A stretch of 64,000 bases of DNA, taken from contig JAPTJF010000287.1 in the NCBI GenBank assembly GCA_029339195.1, positions 17,250 through 81,249 on the forward strand. The letters run 5' to 3'. Under the pieces are notes generated by a model that was not told the DNA's origin, searched no databases, and saw only the letters and a list, made by a program, of their open reading frames with translations. A program made the translations under genes and the position numbers. The stretch comes from Micractinium sp. NFX-FRZ. Its lineage: Eukaryota; Chlorophyta; Trebouxiophyceae; Chlorellales; Chlorellaceae. The stretch's first letter is position 1. Each line of letters begins with the position of its first letter. Below, in pieces: positions 22,366-33,685 of the stretch.

Positions 22366-23157
22366 CATCATTGCTGCCGCTGCTACCCTGCCCCGCCAGG
22401 AGCCTTCCATTTTAGACAGTCACCTGTGTCCAACTCCTGGGGACGCCCCCCGCCCGCCCGCCTGCCCACGCTGCAGACGCGCAGCACCGCCTGCTCAGCC
22501 GCCGAGGTCGAGTCTGGCGTGCTCAAGGTGCGCCTGCGCCTGGGCTGGCTGCGCCGCGCCATCTACTGGCTGCGCCCTGGGCGCCTGGCGCTGCCGCTGC
22601 TGTGCTTGGCTGCCGTCAGTGCCTTCATGGGCGGCGGCACCGCAGCGCTCGTCTTCCTGGTGCTCCTGGTGTGGGCTGGGTTCAGCGGAGCAGGCAGCGG
22701 CGGGGAGGCTGAGGCGGGCGCGGAGGAGCTGGGGAGCGTGGCGGCCTCAGACGATGTTGCCAGCGTCAGCGGGGTGAGCGATGCCAGCAGCAGCCTGCTT
22801 CGAGAGCTGTCGGACGATGAAGGGGAGCCACCGCTGCCACGTCAGCGCTCCGGCACACGCGCCACAGCAGCAGCGGCGGGGCTCCGTCTTGGGCGCGGCG
22901 GGGCGGCAGCAGCAGGTGGGGCACAGGAACTGTGGCAGCAGGAGCTGCTGGCTGGGGAAGGCACCAGCTCAGCAGCCGCGGTGGCGGCAGCAGCGGCAGC
23001 TGACGAGTATGGCGGCAGGCCCAAGCCAGCAGGCGCTGCGCGGGCGGGGCGGCCGGCAGACAGCGCGATGGGCAGCGAGGCGGGGGCCAGCGGCCGGCTG
23101 GCGGGCATGCTGAGGCGGCGCATGGGGGGCGCACCCAAGCCCAGCAGCAGCATGTAG
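20695..23157 (+). CDS. seipin, lipid-droplet biogenesis protein
   Basis: ER membrane oligomer that organises lipid-droplet formation sites. Exons: 20695-20781, 20912-21219, 21469-21636, 22017-22146, 22477-23157; 457 aa. The N-terminal TM (GAVAAGGLGLLLFLLLTTSL) is followed by the luminal beta-sandwich (TLDYSPDG, FLAPQQAVDVWAELLVP, LDGRVAAKSSRMVEMR, then LVRVPLFTNYHEK), where V-x-V-P-L-F is the seipin signature. A second TM pair region (LPLLCLAAVSAFMGGGTAALVFLVLLVWAGF) follows, then a 150-residue Ser/Ala-rich acidic cytosolic tail. Intron 2 is best explained as GC-AG (AG/GCACGT at 21220 to 21468), giving a continuous DAR-FLAP; the frame is also open through it, so retention cannot be excluded. 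Intron 4 holds a CTG microsatellite. Confidence 0.88.
22324..22364. repeat. (CTG)n microsatellite in seipin intron 4
   Basis: About 13 perfect CTG triplets, close to the branch-point/acceptor half of the intron. Confidence 0.95.
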
Positions 23158-23209
23158 AGAGGGGGCCAGCCACTGCGCAAGCCAGAACCTTAGCGTACTG
23201 CGTTGCTTT

Positions 23210-23214
23210 TGTAA
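23210..23214 (+). terminator. poly(A) signal TGTAA (seipin)
   Basis: 53 nt past the seipin stop. Confidence 0.6.
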
Positions 23215-23260
23215 ACCTTCCTTGTGCCTTGCAAGAGCCTTCAGCGTCCCAGCATTCAAT

Positions 23261-23265
23261 TTACA
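23261..23265 (-). terminator. poly(A) signal TGTAA (LMBR1-domain gene)
   Basis: Minus-strand TGTAA 229 nt past the stop at 23494. The convergent gap 23158-23493 otherwise holds only 3' UTR. Confidence 0.55.
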
Positions 23266-23493
23266 GTTGCTTTTGTCTCTCATGTACATTTGGCACAGTA
23301 ACACTCTATCAAGGGAGCACACACACAAACCCCTGCGGGGAGGGACTGACCAGATGGGGGTGGGACAGCACCGCCACCGCTGGCAGTGGCAGTCGGCGGC
23401 CTGCTGCAACCGAAGCTGCCCTACGCAGCTGGCTGCCATGTGCCACGATGGCCCCAGCTCCCGGCCTGACGAAAGCTGGCTCAGCTGCTGCCC

Positions 23494-26400
23494 CTACCGC
23501 CCGCGCTTCCAGCTGAAGGGCATGGCATAAGAGGAGCCTGCCGAGTCTGCAGGCTGGTCCAGCAGCCGCTGCCCGCCAGTCGCCTGCGTCTGCCTCGCGG
23601 GCCTGCTCTCCACCCCAGCAAACAGCGCGTCCACCGCGCCTCCATCGCTACTCTCATCCTGCTGCCGCCGCCGCCCACTGCTGGGCGCGGCAGTAGCTGC
23701 TGCCGCTGGGGACTTTGACGCCGCCCCTGCCGCTCCTGCCGCCGCTGCTGCTGCTGCGATGGAGCCGCTGCTGCGGTTGCCATACTTCTCCCGCATCGCA
23801 TCTGCCTTGCTTGGCGGGCTGCCGCTGCGCCCGCCGGTGCCGCCGCTGCTGCTGGGCCCGCCAAACAGCGGCGGCCGCGTGGCCGCCACCGGCTGTGGCG
23901 CCGAGCTGCTGCTGCTGGCGCTGGCGTTCAGCTCCACGCTCTGATCCAGCACCTGCGCCTGATGCTTGCCGCTGGCGCCGCCCGCCCCCGGCAGGCCCGA
24001 GCGCGAGCTGCCCATGCCAAACAGGCCTATCCCATCGCCCAGTGGCCACCCCTTGCTGATGGCGTCCACCTCTGCCTGCACCAGCCGCATGCCGCGCGTG
24101 GTGTGCTCGTCGTCCGCACGCTCCTGCAGCAAGCGCAGCATGAGCAGCGGCAGGGAGGTCAGGTGGGAGGGGCCGCAGGTGCATGAACAGAGCTCAGCTC
24201 TTGCTCTCGTACTGCGTGTCACATGCCGGCATGCTGCAATGTGCAGTGTGCAGCCTGCACCACACCCTTCCTTGTCCAAGCGGCACACCTTGCCGTCCGT
24301 CCTGTCGCTGGGACCCTCCCCTCCCCCACCATTCGCTGACCCCACCCTTCCCCCACGCACTGCCCACCCTTCCCCCACGCTTTGCCACGCACTGACCCGC
24401 CCCCTGATCCTGGCCTCACCATCTCCCTTTTCCACAACCTTCGCGACCCCACCCCGCACTTCCCCACTCACCGCCTCGAAGCGGAAGCGGTTGGCGATGA
24501 AGATGCGGGAGCAGCAGCTCTCCCACCAGTTGAGCGCCAGCAGCGCCACGTAGATGAGCATGGTGAGCGGGAACCAGGTGTTGAAGTCCTGGCCCAGCAC
24601 GGGCACGTCGCTGTTCATGGCGCCCATCTTCTGGAAGAACACCATGGGCTGAGGGGCGGGAGGGGAGGGGGGATAAAGGGGGGCAACACAATCCAGGGGG
24701 AGGGGACGTGAGGATAGGGGCAGCTTGAAGGCAGTGTGAGTAAGCACAGGGAGAGGGGTGGATGCAGCCTGGGGGTGCAGCAGGGGGGGAGAGCATGTCG
24801 CGCCAACAGCCGCACTGCGCCAGGGCTTGCCCTGCCCCTTGCTCCACTCCCCGCACCCTCCGTCCGCCCGCCATGCCGACTGCTGGCCACGCCGTTCATG
24901 CATGGACAGGAGGCAAGTCAAAACTAGCAGGGACCCAACACGCCCGCCTTGCCCGCACCACCCGCGCCCCCGCCCACCGCCCCACCTGCCCGCCGCTGGC
25001 CACGTCGTTCATGCGGATGACGTGCAGGTAGTTGAAGCACAGGGGCGCTGCAAAACGCGCCATCTGCGAGGCGCTGAGCAGCAGGGAGTAGGCCCAGGTG
25101 CCGCCGGGGACGACGTGGTAGAAGGACCAGGTGCCCAGCTTGAGGAGGGAGAAGTAGGCGCAGGCGCAGAGGTAGGCCAGGGGGAGGGCCACCAGCAGCT
25201 GCTCCCCAAATTCGTTGGTGCTGCCGCCGGCGCGGATCATGAGGGAGAAGGGGGAGAGGTCGGGGTTAATGCCGCTGCCGATGGTGGCCTCACTCCACAC
25301 GACCACGGCGCTGGCCGCGCCCGCCAGCAGCGCCATGGCGCGCAGCACCCAGGGACGCCCGCGGCACTTGTACGCCCAGCGCAGCTCCGCCCACCGCCCC
25401 TTCTTGCCGTTGGGGGGCACCGTCACGCCGTGCAGCCGCGCCTTGCACACCGCCTCCAGGCCAATGGCCTGTGCGGGCAGGACCGGGGGGGGAGGCAAGG
25501 GGCGGGGTTGGAGCAGTGTGCCGGTTGACATCTTGCAACTGGTGTTGAGGCAGACCCTCGCCTGCAGCTGCCCGTCGCGACGCGTCGCACCATCAGTCAT
25601 ACCTCAGCCCCTCCCCACCACCAGGTGTAGCCCCACACCCACGCTTGCAACCCTGCCCCCCCTGCCCCTGCACCCACCCACCCCACCCACCTTCTTCACA
25701 TAGTCCATGTACTCCCCCGAGCACCCCACAAAGTTGGCCACCGCCAGCTTCAGCCTGCCCCTCAGGCTGGCCAGACTGGCCACGCTGGTGGCGTAGTCCA
25801 GGTCGCTCTCCTCCAGCCGGTCGATGGACACCTTGGAGCGGGCCAGGGCGTCCAGGCGCACGGGGGAGTACTCGTCGGCGTACCTGGGGTGTTGGGGTGG
25901 AGCAGGGGCGGGGACAGGGACAAGTGATGGAACAACCGGTGGGCACGGGTTGCAGCAAGCGCATGGGTGTTGTATTGACCGCCTGCCTGCCTGCCTGCCC
26001 ACGCGCACACACCGGGTCGCTGCCCAACTTGACAGCCGCTGCCTGACATGGGGCCTCATCACGGACTGCCTTCACATTTCCTCTGTGCTCTCTGCTCATT
26101 ACATCTGCCCCTCACCACACGGCCTCGCCTGCCCGCCCTCAAGTGATGACCAGCCCGTAACGTGTGCCCCTCTTGGCCCCTCCGCACCTACAAGCTCCTC
26201 TGCTCTCGCCCACCCCATCTCCCTTCATTCCCTCCCCCCTCCTCCTGCACAAGCTCAAATCTCCTGCGCCCCCTCCCTCACTTGATGATCATGTCCATGT
26301 ACTGCCTCAGGCGGGTGTCGCCCCGCGGGATCTGCTGGCTGGTGGCCAGCACAATGGCCAGCACCTTCTCCAGCTCGTCGCTCGAGTCGGTCAGCTTCTC

Positions 26401-27426
26401 AGAGGCGCGCCCGACGCGGTGGTAGTGCCACTTCAGGCGTGTCTCCGGGAAGGAGCGGCGCCAGAAGATGCGGGGGATCTCCACCAGACCGTAGCCCAGC
26501 AGCGCGATGATGACAATCAGACCTGGGGGGCGGCCAGCAAGAGGCGGTGGGGTGGACATGGGTGACGGGGGGAGGGTTCGGAGCGCGACGGGCGTGGGGC
26601 GGGTGCCACCGGAGTGTCGCTGGGTGTGTGTTTGGGGGGGTGCGCCTTTCTGGCGGCGCGCTTTGGAGACGTGCTAGCCAACAGCGACCTTGCTCTTGCG
26701 CCAGCGCAGCCCCACTCAGTCCCCTGTGCATTCCTTCTTCACCCCCTGACAGCCCACCCACCCACCCACGCACCGTAGGTGTTCGAGAGCGTGAAGATCA
26801 GCGCGGGCAGCGTGGCCAGCTTGAGCTTGCCGGCGGCCAGGGCGGCCAGCACGCCGGCAGCTGCCAGCGCCCCGATGATGAGGTAGAACACCCAGAGGCG
26901 CTTGAGGGAGGAGTAGAGGCGGCCCAGGACGGAGAAGGCGCCGGAGATGGCGTAGCCTTGCAGGATGGGGATCACCGCCCACGTCAGCACCTGCGTGGAC
27001 CTGCAGACGCGGCGGGTGGCACTAGTGGCAATACGTCACGTGACAAGAACCCCAGCATTCCATGTGCTGCGCAGCCTGAGGCCAGCAGGCGTTTGCCAAA
27101 CCTGTGCCAGCGGTACCGCCACACTGGCATGAGGTGACAGGCCCCTGCGGCTGCCAGGTAGGCTGTGAGCCGCACGCCTCCCGAAGATGCTGCTGGCTCA
27201 TTCCCTGCACAGGTGCATTGCCAGTTCCCATCCCTGCACCCAAGTGGCCACAGCCAAGCCAAACCCACCAGTAGGAGATGCTCCACAGGATGTCGAGCCG
27301 CCCCGGGTCCGCCTTGGCCAGCGCGCTGTACACGTCCAGCGGCACAAGTGCCACCACCGACAGCGCAGTTAGCCAGCCGATGAAGGTGGTGATCAGCACC
27401 ACGGGCGTAACCTTGGGCGCCGCCAT
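23494..27426 (-). CDS. LMBR1-domain membrane protein (LMBRD2 type)
   Basis: Polytopic (about 9 TM) lipocalin-receptor-like membrane protein; the molecular role is not settled for the plant members. Exons (minus): 27269-27426, 26774-27000, 26282-26522, 25691-25883, 24986-25468, 24472-24648, 23494-24123; 702 aa, all in phase, near family length. Start ATG 27426 gives MAAPKVTPVVLITTFIGWLT, already in the first TM. Typical LMBR1 blocks are WSISYW, TWAVIPILQGYAISGAF, LGYGLVEIPRIFW, then a cytosolic coiled coil (SSDELEKVLAI), and later LSPFSLMI, APLCFNYLHVIRM and FNTWFPLTMLIYV. The last exon encodes a 200-residue disordered Ser/Ala/Gly tail. Intron 5 contains a ghost of the exon 5 tail. Confidence 0.92.
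24862..24900 (-). repeat. ghost copy of LMBRD2-like exon 5 tail
   Basis: Minus-strand ATGAACGGCGTGGCCAGC repeats the exon's ATGAACGACGTGGCCAGC 113 nt downstream within intron 5. The donor GT is not retained. Confidence 0.6.
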
Positions 27427-28047
27427 CTTGCGGAGCCTGCAAGGCAGCAAAGTGGCGGCGGCAGCACAGGGCAGTGCGGTGGGCGGCAGACGGCGGGTGG
27501 GCCGCCAGCTCTAGCTGGGGGCCGCCGGCGGGGCCTGGCCGCCCGCGCCTGGCTGCGCCAAGCATCAAAACGCCCAGGCGGCGGGGCTGGAACCCGGCAG
27601 AGCAGCCTAACTGCTCACAGGTATGCTACGGCGACGCCCACTGCTCCCATACTAATCGAGTAAAAGAGCCACATGGTGCTTTCGTGGTTGTTCCGTCTGT
27701 TTTGAAGAGGCTGCGAGCTCAGCGAGGGAGAGCAGGCGCCACCCTCAACCGCGGCCACCAAGCCCTGCTAAGCCAGGAGCCGCATGATGCTCCGCAGTAT
27801 CGTTTGGTGTCACAACAAGATCACGGACAGGGGGCAAAGTGTGCCAGGAAGCCAAGGGAACTTGAGGAGCCATATGGCGACACGCTGGCACCTGCCTCCT
27901 GAGAGCTCCTGGGCCTCCCCACACGCCCTCCCGCAGTTGCGTGTTCCTGCCGCAGCCTCTCCGTGGGCTGTGGCTCGCTTCGGGCCTTGCAGGAGCCCGA
28001 CCAGCGCACTCAAGTGCCGGACTGCAGCGGTGCACGCTCGCGCGCCC
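27427..28047. promoter_or_regulatory. divergent promoter region LMBRD2-like/URT1
   Basis: A 621-bp gap between opposite-strand starts. An in-frame open stretch with earlier ATGs (27784, 27874) precedes the chosen URT1 start, so part of this could be URT1 coding. Confidence 0.4.
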
Positions 28048-31000
28048 ATGGTTAGCGCAGGTTCACAGCAGCTGCTGGCGCAGCTGCATTCCCTGAGCCT
28101 GGCACCCGACGGCAAAGTGGTGGCGGATCAAGGTGCCAGCAGCGGCTCTGTGCAAGGTGCAACTCTGCTAAAGATGCTGCAGGGCGGCGGGGCAGCCAAG
28201 CCAGCAAATGGGTTCGACGCCGCCTCTCTGGGGGCCGCCGCTGGGCCGCTGGCGGCGCCGCCGTCACAGGGCAGCGGTGGCCCGGCAGTGACAGTGACCT
28301 TCTCAGAGCAGCCAGAGCAGGCCGTCAGCTCGCTGTTCGGCGCAGGAGGCAGCATTTGGTCCAACGGCGGCAGCGGTGGCCAGGCCCCCAGCCCAGCAGG
28401 CACCAGCCTGTGGGGCAGCCTGCCCTCCGCCTGGTCGGCACCGGCACCGCCGCAGCAGCACCAGCACCAGCACCAGCACCAGCAGCAGCACCCACAACAT
28501 CAGCAGCAGCACCAGTACCAGCAGCAGCAGCAGCAGCAGCACCGGCAGCAGCAGCAACAACTGCAGCATCTGCAACAGGCACAGCAGCAGGGCCTGCAGG
28601 GTGGTGCGCCGCAGTCACAGGCGCAGCAGGCGCAGCAGCACGGCGGCCGCCAGGGTGCGTCACACCCGCAGGGGCAGCAGCAGCAGCAGCCGAGTGGAGT
28701 GCACTCGGGCCCCCTGGCTGGAATGCAGCCACCGCCTGGGTTCCCATACCTGCCGCCCGGTTTCTCCCAGCTGCCGCCGCCCCCAGGCTACTCTCAGCAG
28801 CCGCCCGGCATGCTGCCGCCTCACGAACAGCAGCAGCAGCAGGCTCGGGCCCAGCCTGCCTACCAGCCCCAGCTGCACTTGGGGCCGCAGCAGCACCTGC
28901 CGCCGCCGCAGCACCCCGGGCTGAGGGGGCCCTACGGCATGCCTCCGCCGCCCCTGCAGCACCAGCAGCAGCACCAGCAGCAGCTGGCCGGCCTGCTGCC
29001 GCCACACCTGCAGCAGCAGCAGCACCCCTCGCTGCCACCGCAGCAGCCACCGCAGCAGCCACCTCAACAGCAGCAGCAGCAGCAGCAGCCCCGGCCAGTG
29101 ATGCCATACAGCCCGCTCTCGGCCCTGCTACAGCCCCACGGCCTGCCGCCGGCGCCGCCACTGCCGCCCGGCATGCAGCCGGGCGCCTGGGGCCCCGGCG
29201 CGCTCTTTGCTGGCCTGCCAGCCATGCAGCAGCTGGTGGCAGCGCAGCAGCAGCATGCGGAGCAGCAGAGGCCGGCAGGCCTGGGCGGCAGGCTGCCGAT
29301 GCCTGGGGAGCTGCCCATGCTGCCGCTGTCGCCCCGGTCGCAGGCGGCGGCGCTGCATCAGCAGCGGCAGTCGCCCCAGCCTCACGGCACGGCCGCCCTG
29401 ATTGAAAGCATGCTGCGCTCGGCAGCCAGCACCCCTTCGCCGCCGCTGCCTGCGCACGGCGAGCAGCGGGCGGGCAGCGAAGCTGCGGGTGCCGGCGGCG
29501 CTGGCGGCAGCAGGCAGCCGCGTTCCATGGGGATGCTGCCGCGCAAACCTGGGACGCAGCATGTGCCCAAACCCGCGCCTGGGCGTGAGAACAGGTGCGA
29601 CACACGAGATGGTGTGTGGTTGTTGCGGGTGTGTGCGTCATGGGCACCTGCACGCCACGTGGCCAAGCACCTGCATGCCACGCATTGCCGGCAGTTGCAG
29701 CAGACACCTGGCCAGCTGCTGCGCAGTTTGTGGTGGGGCAGGCTGCCGCTGCCGCTGCACATGTGTACGTTGGGTGTCTCCTGCACATGCACTTGTACAC
29801 ACGTGCTTTGCATGCACTGTCTGCACACCGCTGTCCCTGCCTCTTGCTTCTCCCATGCCAGGTGGGTGGACGTGATGGACCGGCAGCACGACGGGCGGCT
29901 TCCCAAGGCTGACATGCGCCAGCTGGACGCGGCGCTGACTCAGCTGGCAGACTCGCTCATGCCCACGCCAGGTATGTGGGGGCATGCGGGTGTGATGGTT
30001 TAGGGAGTGCATGTTGCTGCTCTGGCTGGCAAGGGCTCTCGCACCTGGAAGTCTTGCTCATGGCTACGCCACTTTGGGTGAGGGTAGGCCGGAGGGTGTG
30101 CGCGCCACTGTGGCTGGCTTGGAGGCGGCTGGCTGCCTGGGCTAGGTCAGCTGAGGGACAACCATTAGCAGATGCGGCATGTGGCATGCGTGCCGCCCTC
30201 TGCGTTCCTCGCCATTCCTCGCCAGCCTGCTCACCGCTCCGCCCCCCTTCCTCCCCACTGGCTTCCGCTGTGCGCTTGCGATGCATGCAGAGGAGCGCGC
30301 CGCGCAGGTGCAGGCGTTTGAGGGGGTGCGGTCGCTGCTACAGGCGCGGTACCCTGGGGCGCGGGTGCACCTGTTTGGCAGCGTGGCCAACGGGCTCAGC
30401 GTGCGGCACAACAACGACATCGATGTTTGCCTGGAGTTGGAGAGCATCCAGGGGGAGGACCAGGTGTGTGGGATCGGAGCACATGTGGCTGGGGTTGGAG
30501 TCATGAAAGCAGGGTGCAACAGGCTGGAGTTTGGAGTCGTGACAGCGAGGAGGAAATGGTGGGAGTTACGATGACAAGGCCGTTGTTGCGCTTCGGGGCA
30601 GGGTGCTGCAGTGGAGAGGCACCGCCGGATATCGACTGCCACTTGCCGCAACCGCGGAGCTTGCCACTGCAAGCGGACAGCGGCGAGGCAGCGGCAGCGG
30701 TCAGGCACTGCTTGTGCTGCTGTCTCACCCTTGCCATCAGCTTTGCTGCCGCTGCAGGCGGGCAAGGGCGAGGTGGCGGTGGTCGTGGGCGAGCTGATGG
30801 AGGCGGCGGGCATGGCGGACGTGCTGACGCTGCCCAAGGCGCGCGTGCCGGTGGTCAAGTTTGTGGTGCCGCGCACCGGTACCAAGGTGAGGCGGGGGAG
30901 AGAGTGGAGGCAGCGGGGTTGAGGGGGCGGGGAGGGTGGGCCCGGGGAGCATCAGTCGGGAGCTTCATGTGTTTCCAGCAGCCGTTCGGTGCATTCGTTC

Positions 31001-32558
31001 GGTGCACCCATGCCTGGCAGGCAGTCGCAGTCCTGTGCCCCCACACCCTCACGCTCGCATCCTCACACTCATCGTTCCCCCCCTGCAGGTGGATGTGACC
31101 GTGAACAACATGCTGGCGTGCGTGAACACCAAGCTGCTGGCCGACTACTGCGCCATCGACGGCCGCCTGGCGCAGCTGGTGGCGCTGGTCAAGCACTGGG
31201 CAAAGCAGCGCGCGGTGAACGACCCGTACCGCGGCACCCTGTCGTCGTACTGCTACGTGCTCATGTGCATACACCTCCTGCAGGTGGGTGCTTGACCCTG
31301 CTGGGGGGGAAGAACACGCAATGTGAATGTGTGCTGTGCATGTATGACTTGCCATGTCCATGCATTGATATCCCCTCATCTGCACCCGCACAATAGAAAC
31401 CCAGCCACCCACCTGTTTCACAGAATCCACGCATCCCCACGCCTGTCCCACCCTGCCTGCAGACGCGCCCCGGCGCGCCCGTGCTGCCGGCGCTGCAGCA
31501 GCTGCCACCCACCTTCCGGCGCACCGTGGGGCAGTGGACCTGCGAGTTCTGCGACAACGTGAGTGGGGGTACTGGTACTGTGCACAAGTACTGTACTGCG
31601 AGCTGCGTACTGCGGAGCCAGGGGACCTGTCAGAGCGGGATACCATGTGCGCACAAAGTGGGCCACCTAGCAGCCTAGCTCTCCCTCTTGCCGCTCCCTC
31701 CTGACACTGCTGCCGCTGCACCTTCTATTGCTCCACCCAACCGTCAGTCCCTGGGGCTGAGCTCTGGTGTGCTGTGTGCGCCCGCCTCCTTCCCACCCCC
31801 ACCCTGCCCGCCCCCTGCCCCCCCATGTGCCCTTGCTCCCTGTGCAGGTCGAGTCGCTGCGCGGCTTTGGCTCCTCCAACCGCGAGTCCCTGGCTGAGCT
31901 GGTGTGGGCCTTCTTCGAGTACTGGGCGTGGCGGCACAACTACAGCCACGACGTGGTGTCCATACGCGTGGGCGGCTGCCTGCACAAGGACGACAAGGAC
32001 TGGACGCGGCGCATCGGCAACGAGCGCCACCTGGTGAGAGGGGCCAGTGTGGTGCGCGTGTTGTTGTGTTGGGACAAGAGGGGGCATTGTGGGGAGTGGA
32101 CGCGGCGCGTAGAGAATGAACGCCACCTGGGCCGTGTGTGTGAAGTGGAGGGGATGCTGTGTGTGTGGCGCAGGGTGGTCGGGGAGCTGGCAGGGTGGGG
32201 AAGGATGCAGCAGGGTGGGGAAGGATGCAGCAGGGCGGCGCAGGGGCAGGGCGAGGAGAACGGCAGCGTCGCATTGGAGACCCTTTTGAGCTCACCCGTG
32301 CAGCCCTCCTGCCTCCTCTCATACCCAACTCCAACTGGCCCTCGCCATTAACGTCACTCTGCGCCCTGCGTTACTTGCCCACTCCAGGTGTGCATCGAGG
32401 ACCCCTTTGAGCTCACCCACGACCTGGGGCGCACCGTGGACCGCCAGACGCGCGCCGTGCTGCACAAGGAGTTCACGCGGGCGGCCACGCTGCTGCGGGA
32501 TGCGGAGGACCCGCTGGATGCCCTCTTCTCGGCCTACCGCGTGGGACACCGCACGTAA
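28048..32558 (+). CDS. URT1: URT1-type terminal uridylyltransferase
   Basis: Adds uridines to mRNA 3' ends and so steers decay. Exons: 28048-29594, 29862-29971, 30291-30463, 30758-30886, 31089-31283, 31463-31558, 31848-32033, 32388-32558; 868 aa. The first exon encodes about 515 residues of Gln/Pro/His-rich disorder (runs of Q and HQ), as in plant URT1. The catalytic half follows the family closely: [11 protein letters not shown] then DIDVCLEL (two metal-binding Asp), KVDVTVNN (third Asp), [13 protein letters not shown] and [17 protein letters not shown], then the PAP-associated region ([38 protein letters not shown]). It ends YRVGHRT. Start choice is uncertain because the frame is open to 27784. 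Intron 7 bears ghosts of both flanking exons. Convergent with the next gene. Confidence 0.93.
32095..32129 (+). repeat. ghost copy of URT1 exon 7 tail
   Basis: Reads [11 protein letters not shown] in the exon frame versus [11 protein letters not shown] in the real exon, 96 nt downstream. The donor GT is degraded to GG. Confidence 0.75.
32267..32300 (+). repeat. ghost copy of URT1 exon 8 head
   Basis: CAG then a stretch containing GACCCTTTTGAGCTCACCC parallels the real exon 8 start at 32388 (GACCCCTTTGAGCTCACCC), 121 nt upstream. The AG is retained. Confidence 0.75.
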
Positions 32559-33185
32559 ACATGGAAGAAACTGCGGCCAATTAAGTACTGTGTCGGGCAC
32601 CGCAGCCGAAGTCAAGATGATGCACCGGACCGTGCTGGCATGTGGGGCGGCACCGCCGTGTGCGCCCCTTCAGGGGGCGGCCAGAGACCGCAACCAACGC
32701 CAGGCCCGCGCGCCAGCCGCGCTGGGGCGCCCCCCGCTGCCATGCTCCCGGCGGGGGGCGCCCCTCGGGGCGCTTAATACAGATTGAGCACCCAAAACCA
32801 AACACACCAATCACTTAGAGGAGCCGGGTTTTTGGTTTTGTCACAGCAGTCATTCCGTCCCCCTAATCCGTCCCCCTCCCTTCCTCACCAGCCCGCCGGC
32901 CATGCCTGCCCTTTAGCGCGCACCCTGTTCACCTGGAACACACACCACGCGCTCTCCGCCCCTGCTGCCACGCTCCCGGCAGGGGCCTTTTCCGCTGCCA
33001 GCTCCTGCACAGCGCGGCACCCTTGTGTTAGAGGAGCTCCGGAAACCCATCACTACAGCACCTACACCACTGCCTCTTGCGTTTTGTCCCTGGCCACCTA
33101 GTGCCCCTTCCCACAGTCTTCTTGCCAAGACATGCAACCGATAAGACTGCCCAGCGCACGGCACCGCTTTGCACGCGCCGCCACC

Positions 33186-33190
33186 TGTAA
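33186..33190 (+). terminator. poly(A) signal TGTAA (URT1)
   Basis: About 628 nt past the URT1 stop; the only plus TGTAA noticed there. Confidence 0.4.
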
Positions 33191-33288
33191 AACACGCCCA
33201 AGGAGTTGCCACACAGCTGCGGGCACAGTCATGCGCAAGGTGGGGGCACAAGGCTAGGGGACCATAGCATGTGCAGCGCGCGGCCTTG

Positions 33289-33293
33289 TTACA
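33289..33293 (-). terminator. poly(A) signal TGTAA (thylakoid-protein gene)
   Basis: Minus-strand TGTAA about 393 nt past the stop at 33686. Confidence 0.4.
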
Positions 33294-33685
33294 CCACTGC
33301 TGATTCATTCCATTTTGAGGCCAGACACTGCCTGGAACGGCGCAGCTTGGCACAGCCCAGCCTGGGCAGAAATCGGGAGGCGGGCTCAGAGGCAGTTGGG
33401 CGCGGCGAGTTCAAAGGAAGGTTCTTTCAAGGTTCTTTGCTTTGAAAGGTTGGGCTGGCGGGGCTCGGGGAGGATGTTGTGGAGGCAGGCTATGAAAGAG
33501 GGCACGCAAGCGCAACAAGCTTGATGGCATTCGTGCGCTGCTGTGATGTGCTGCAAGCAGTCGCAGCATGCTTTTGGGGGCAAGGCTCAAAGGGATCTGG
33601 GGGCGGTGATTGTCCCTCTGGCGGGCACACGAGTGTTGTGGCGATTCAGGCCCTTACGGAGACGGAGGAGGCTGCGCGGCTGCCT

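Larger units (their letters stand above)
32559..33685. other. convergent 3' intergenic region
   Basis: 1.1 kb without a recognisable gene. It holds a TGTAA on plus (33186-33190) and on minus (33289-33293). Two related GC-rich blocks around 32735-32770 and 32955-32990 share the core CCGCTGCCATGCTCCCGGC / CTGCTGCCACGCTCCCGGC and may be copies of a dispersed repeat. Confidence 0.6.

Noticed and set aside
27784..28047. URT1 N-terminal extension from upstream in-frame ATGs
   Set aside because: The frame is open but composition and the lack of family similarity favour 28048; kept as uncertainty, not called.
28325..29800. 491-codon open frame antisense to the URT1 N-terminus
   Set aside because: It is the shadow of CAG/GCC-rich coding sequence; Ala-rich with no domain or splice logic.
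32730..32990. Transposon or terminal inverted repeat from the paired GC-rich blocks
   Set aside because: Blocks are direct, short and diverged; no transposase or target duplication seen.
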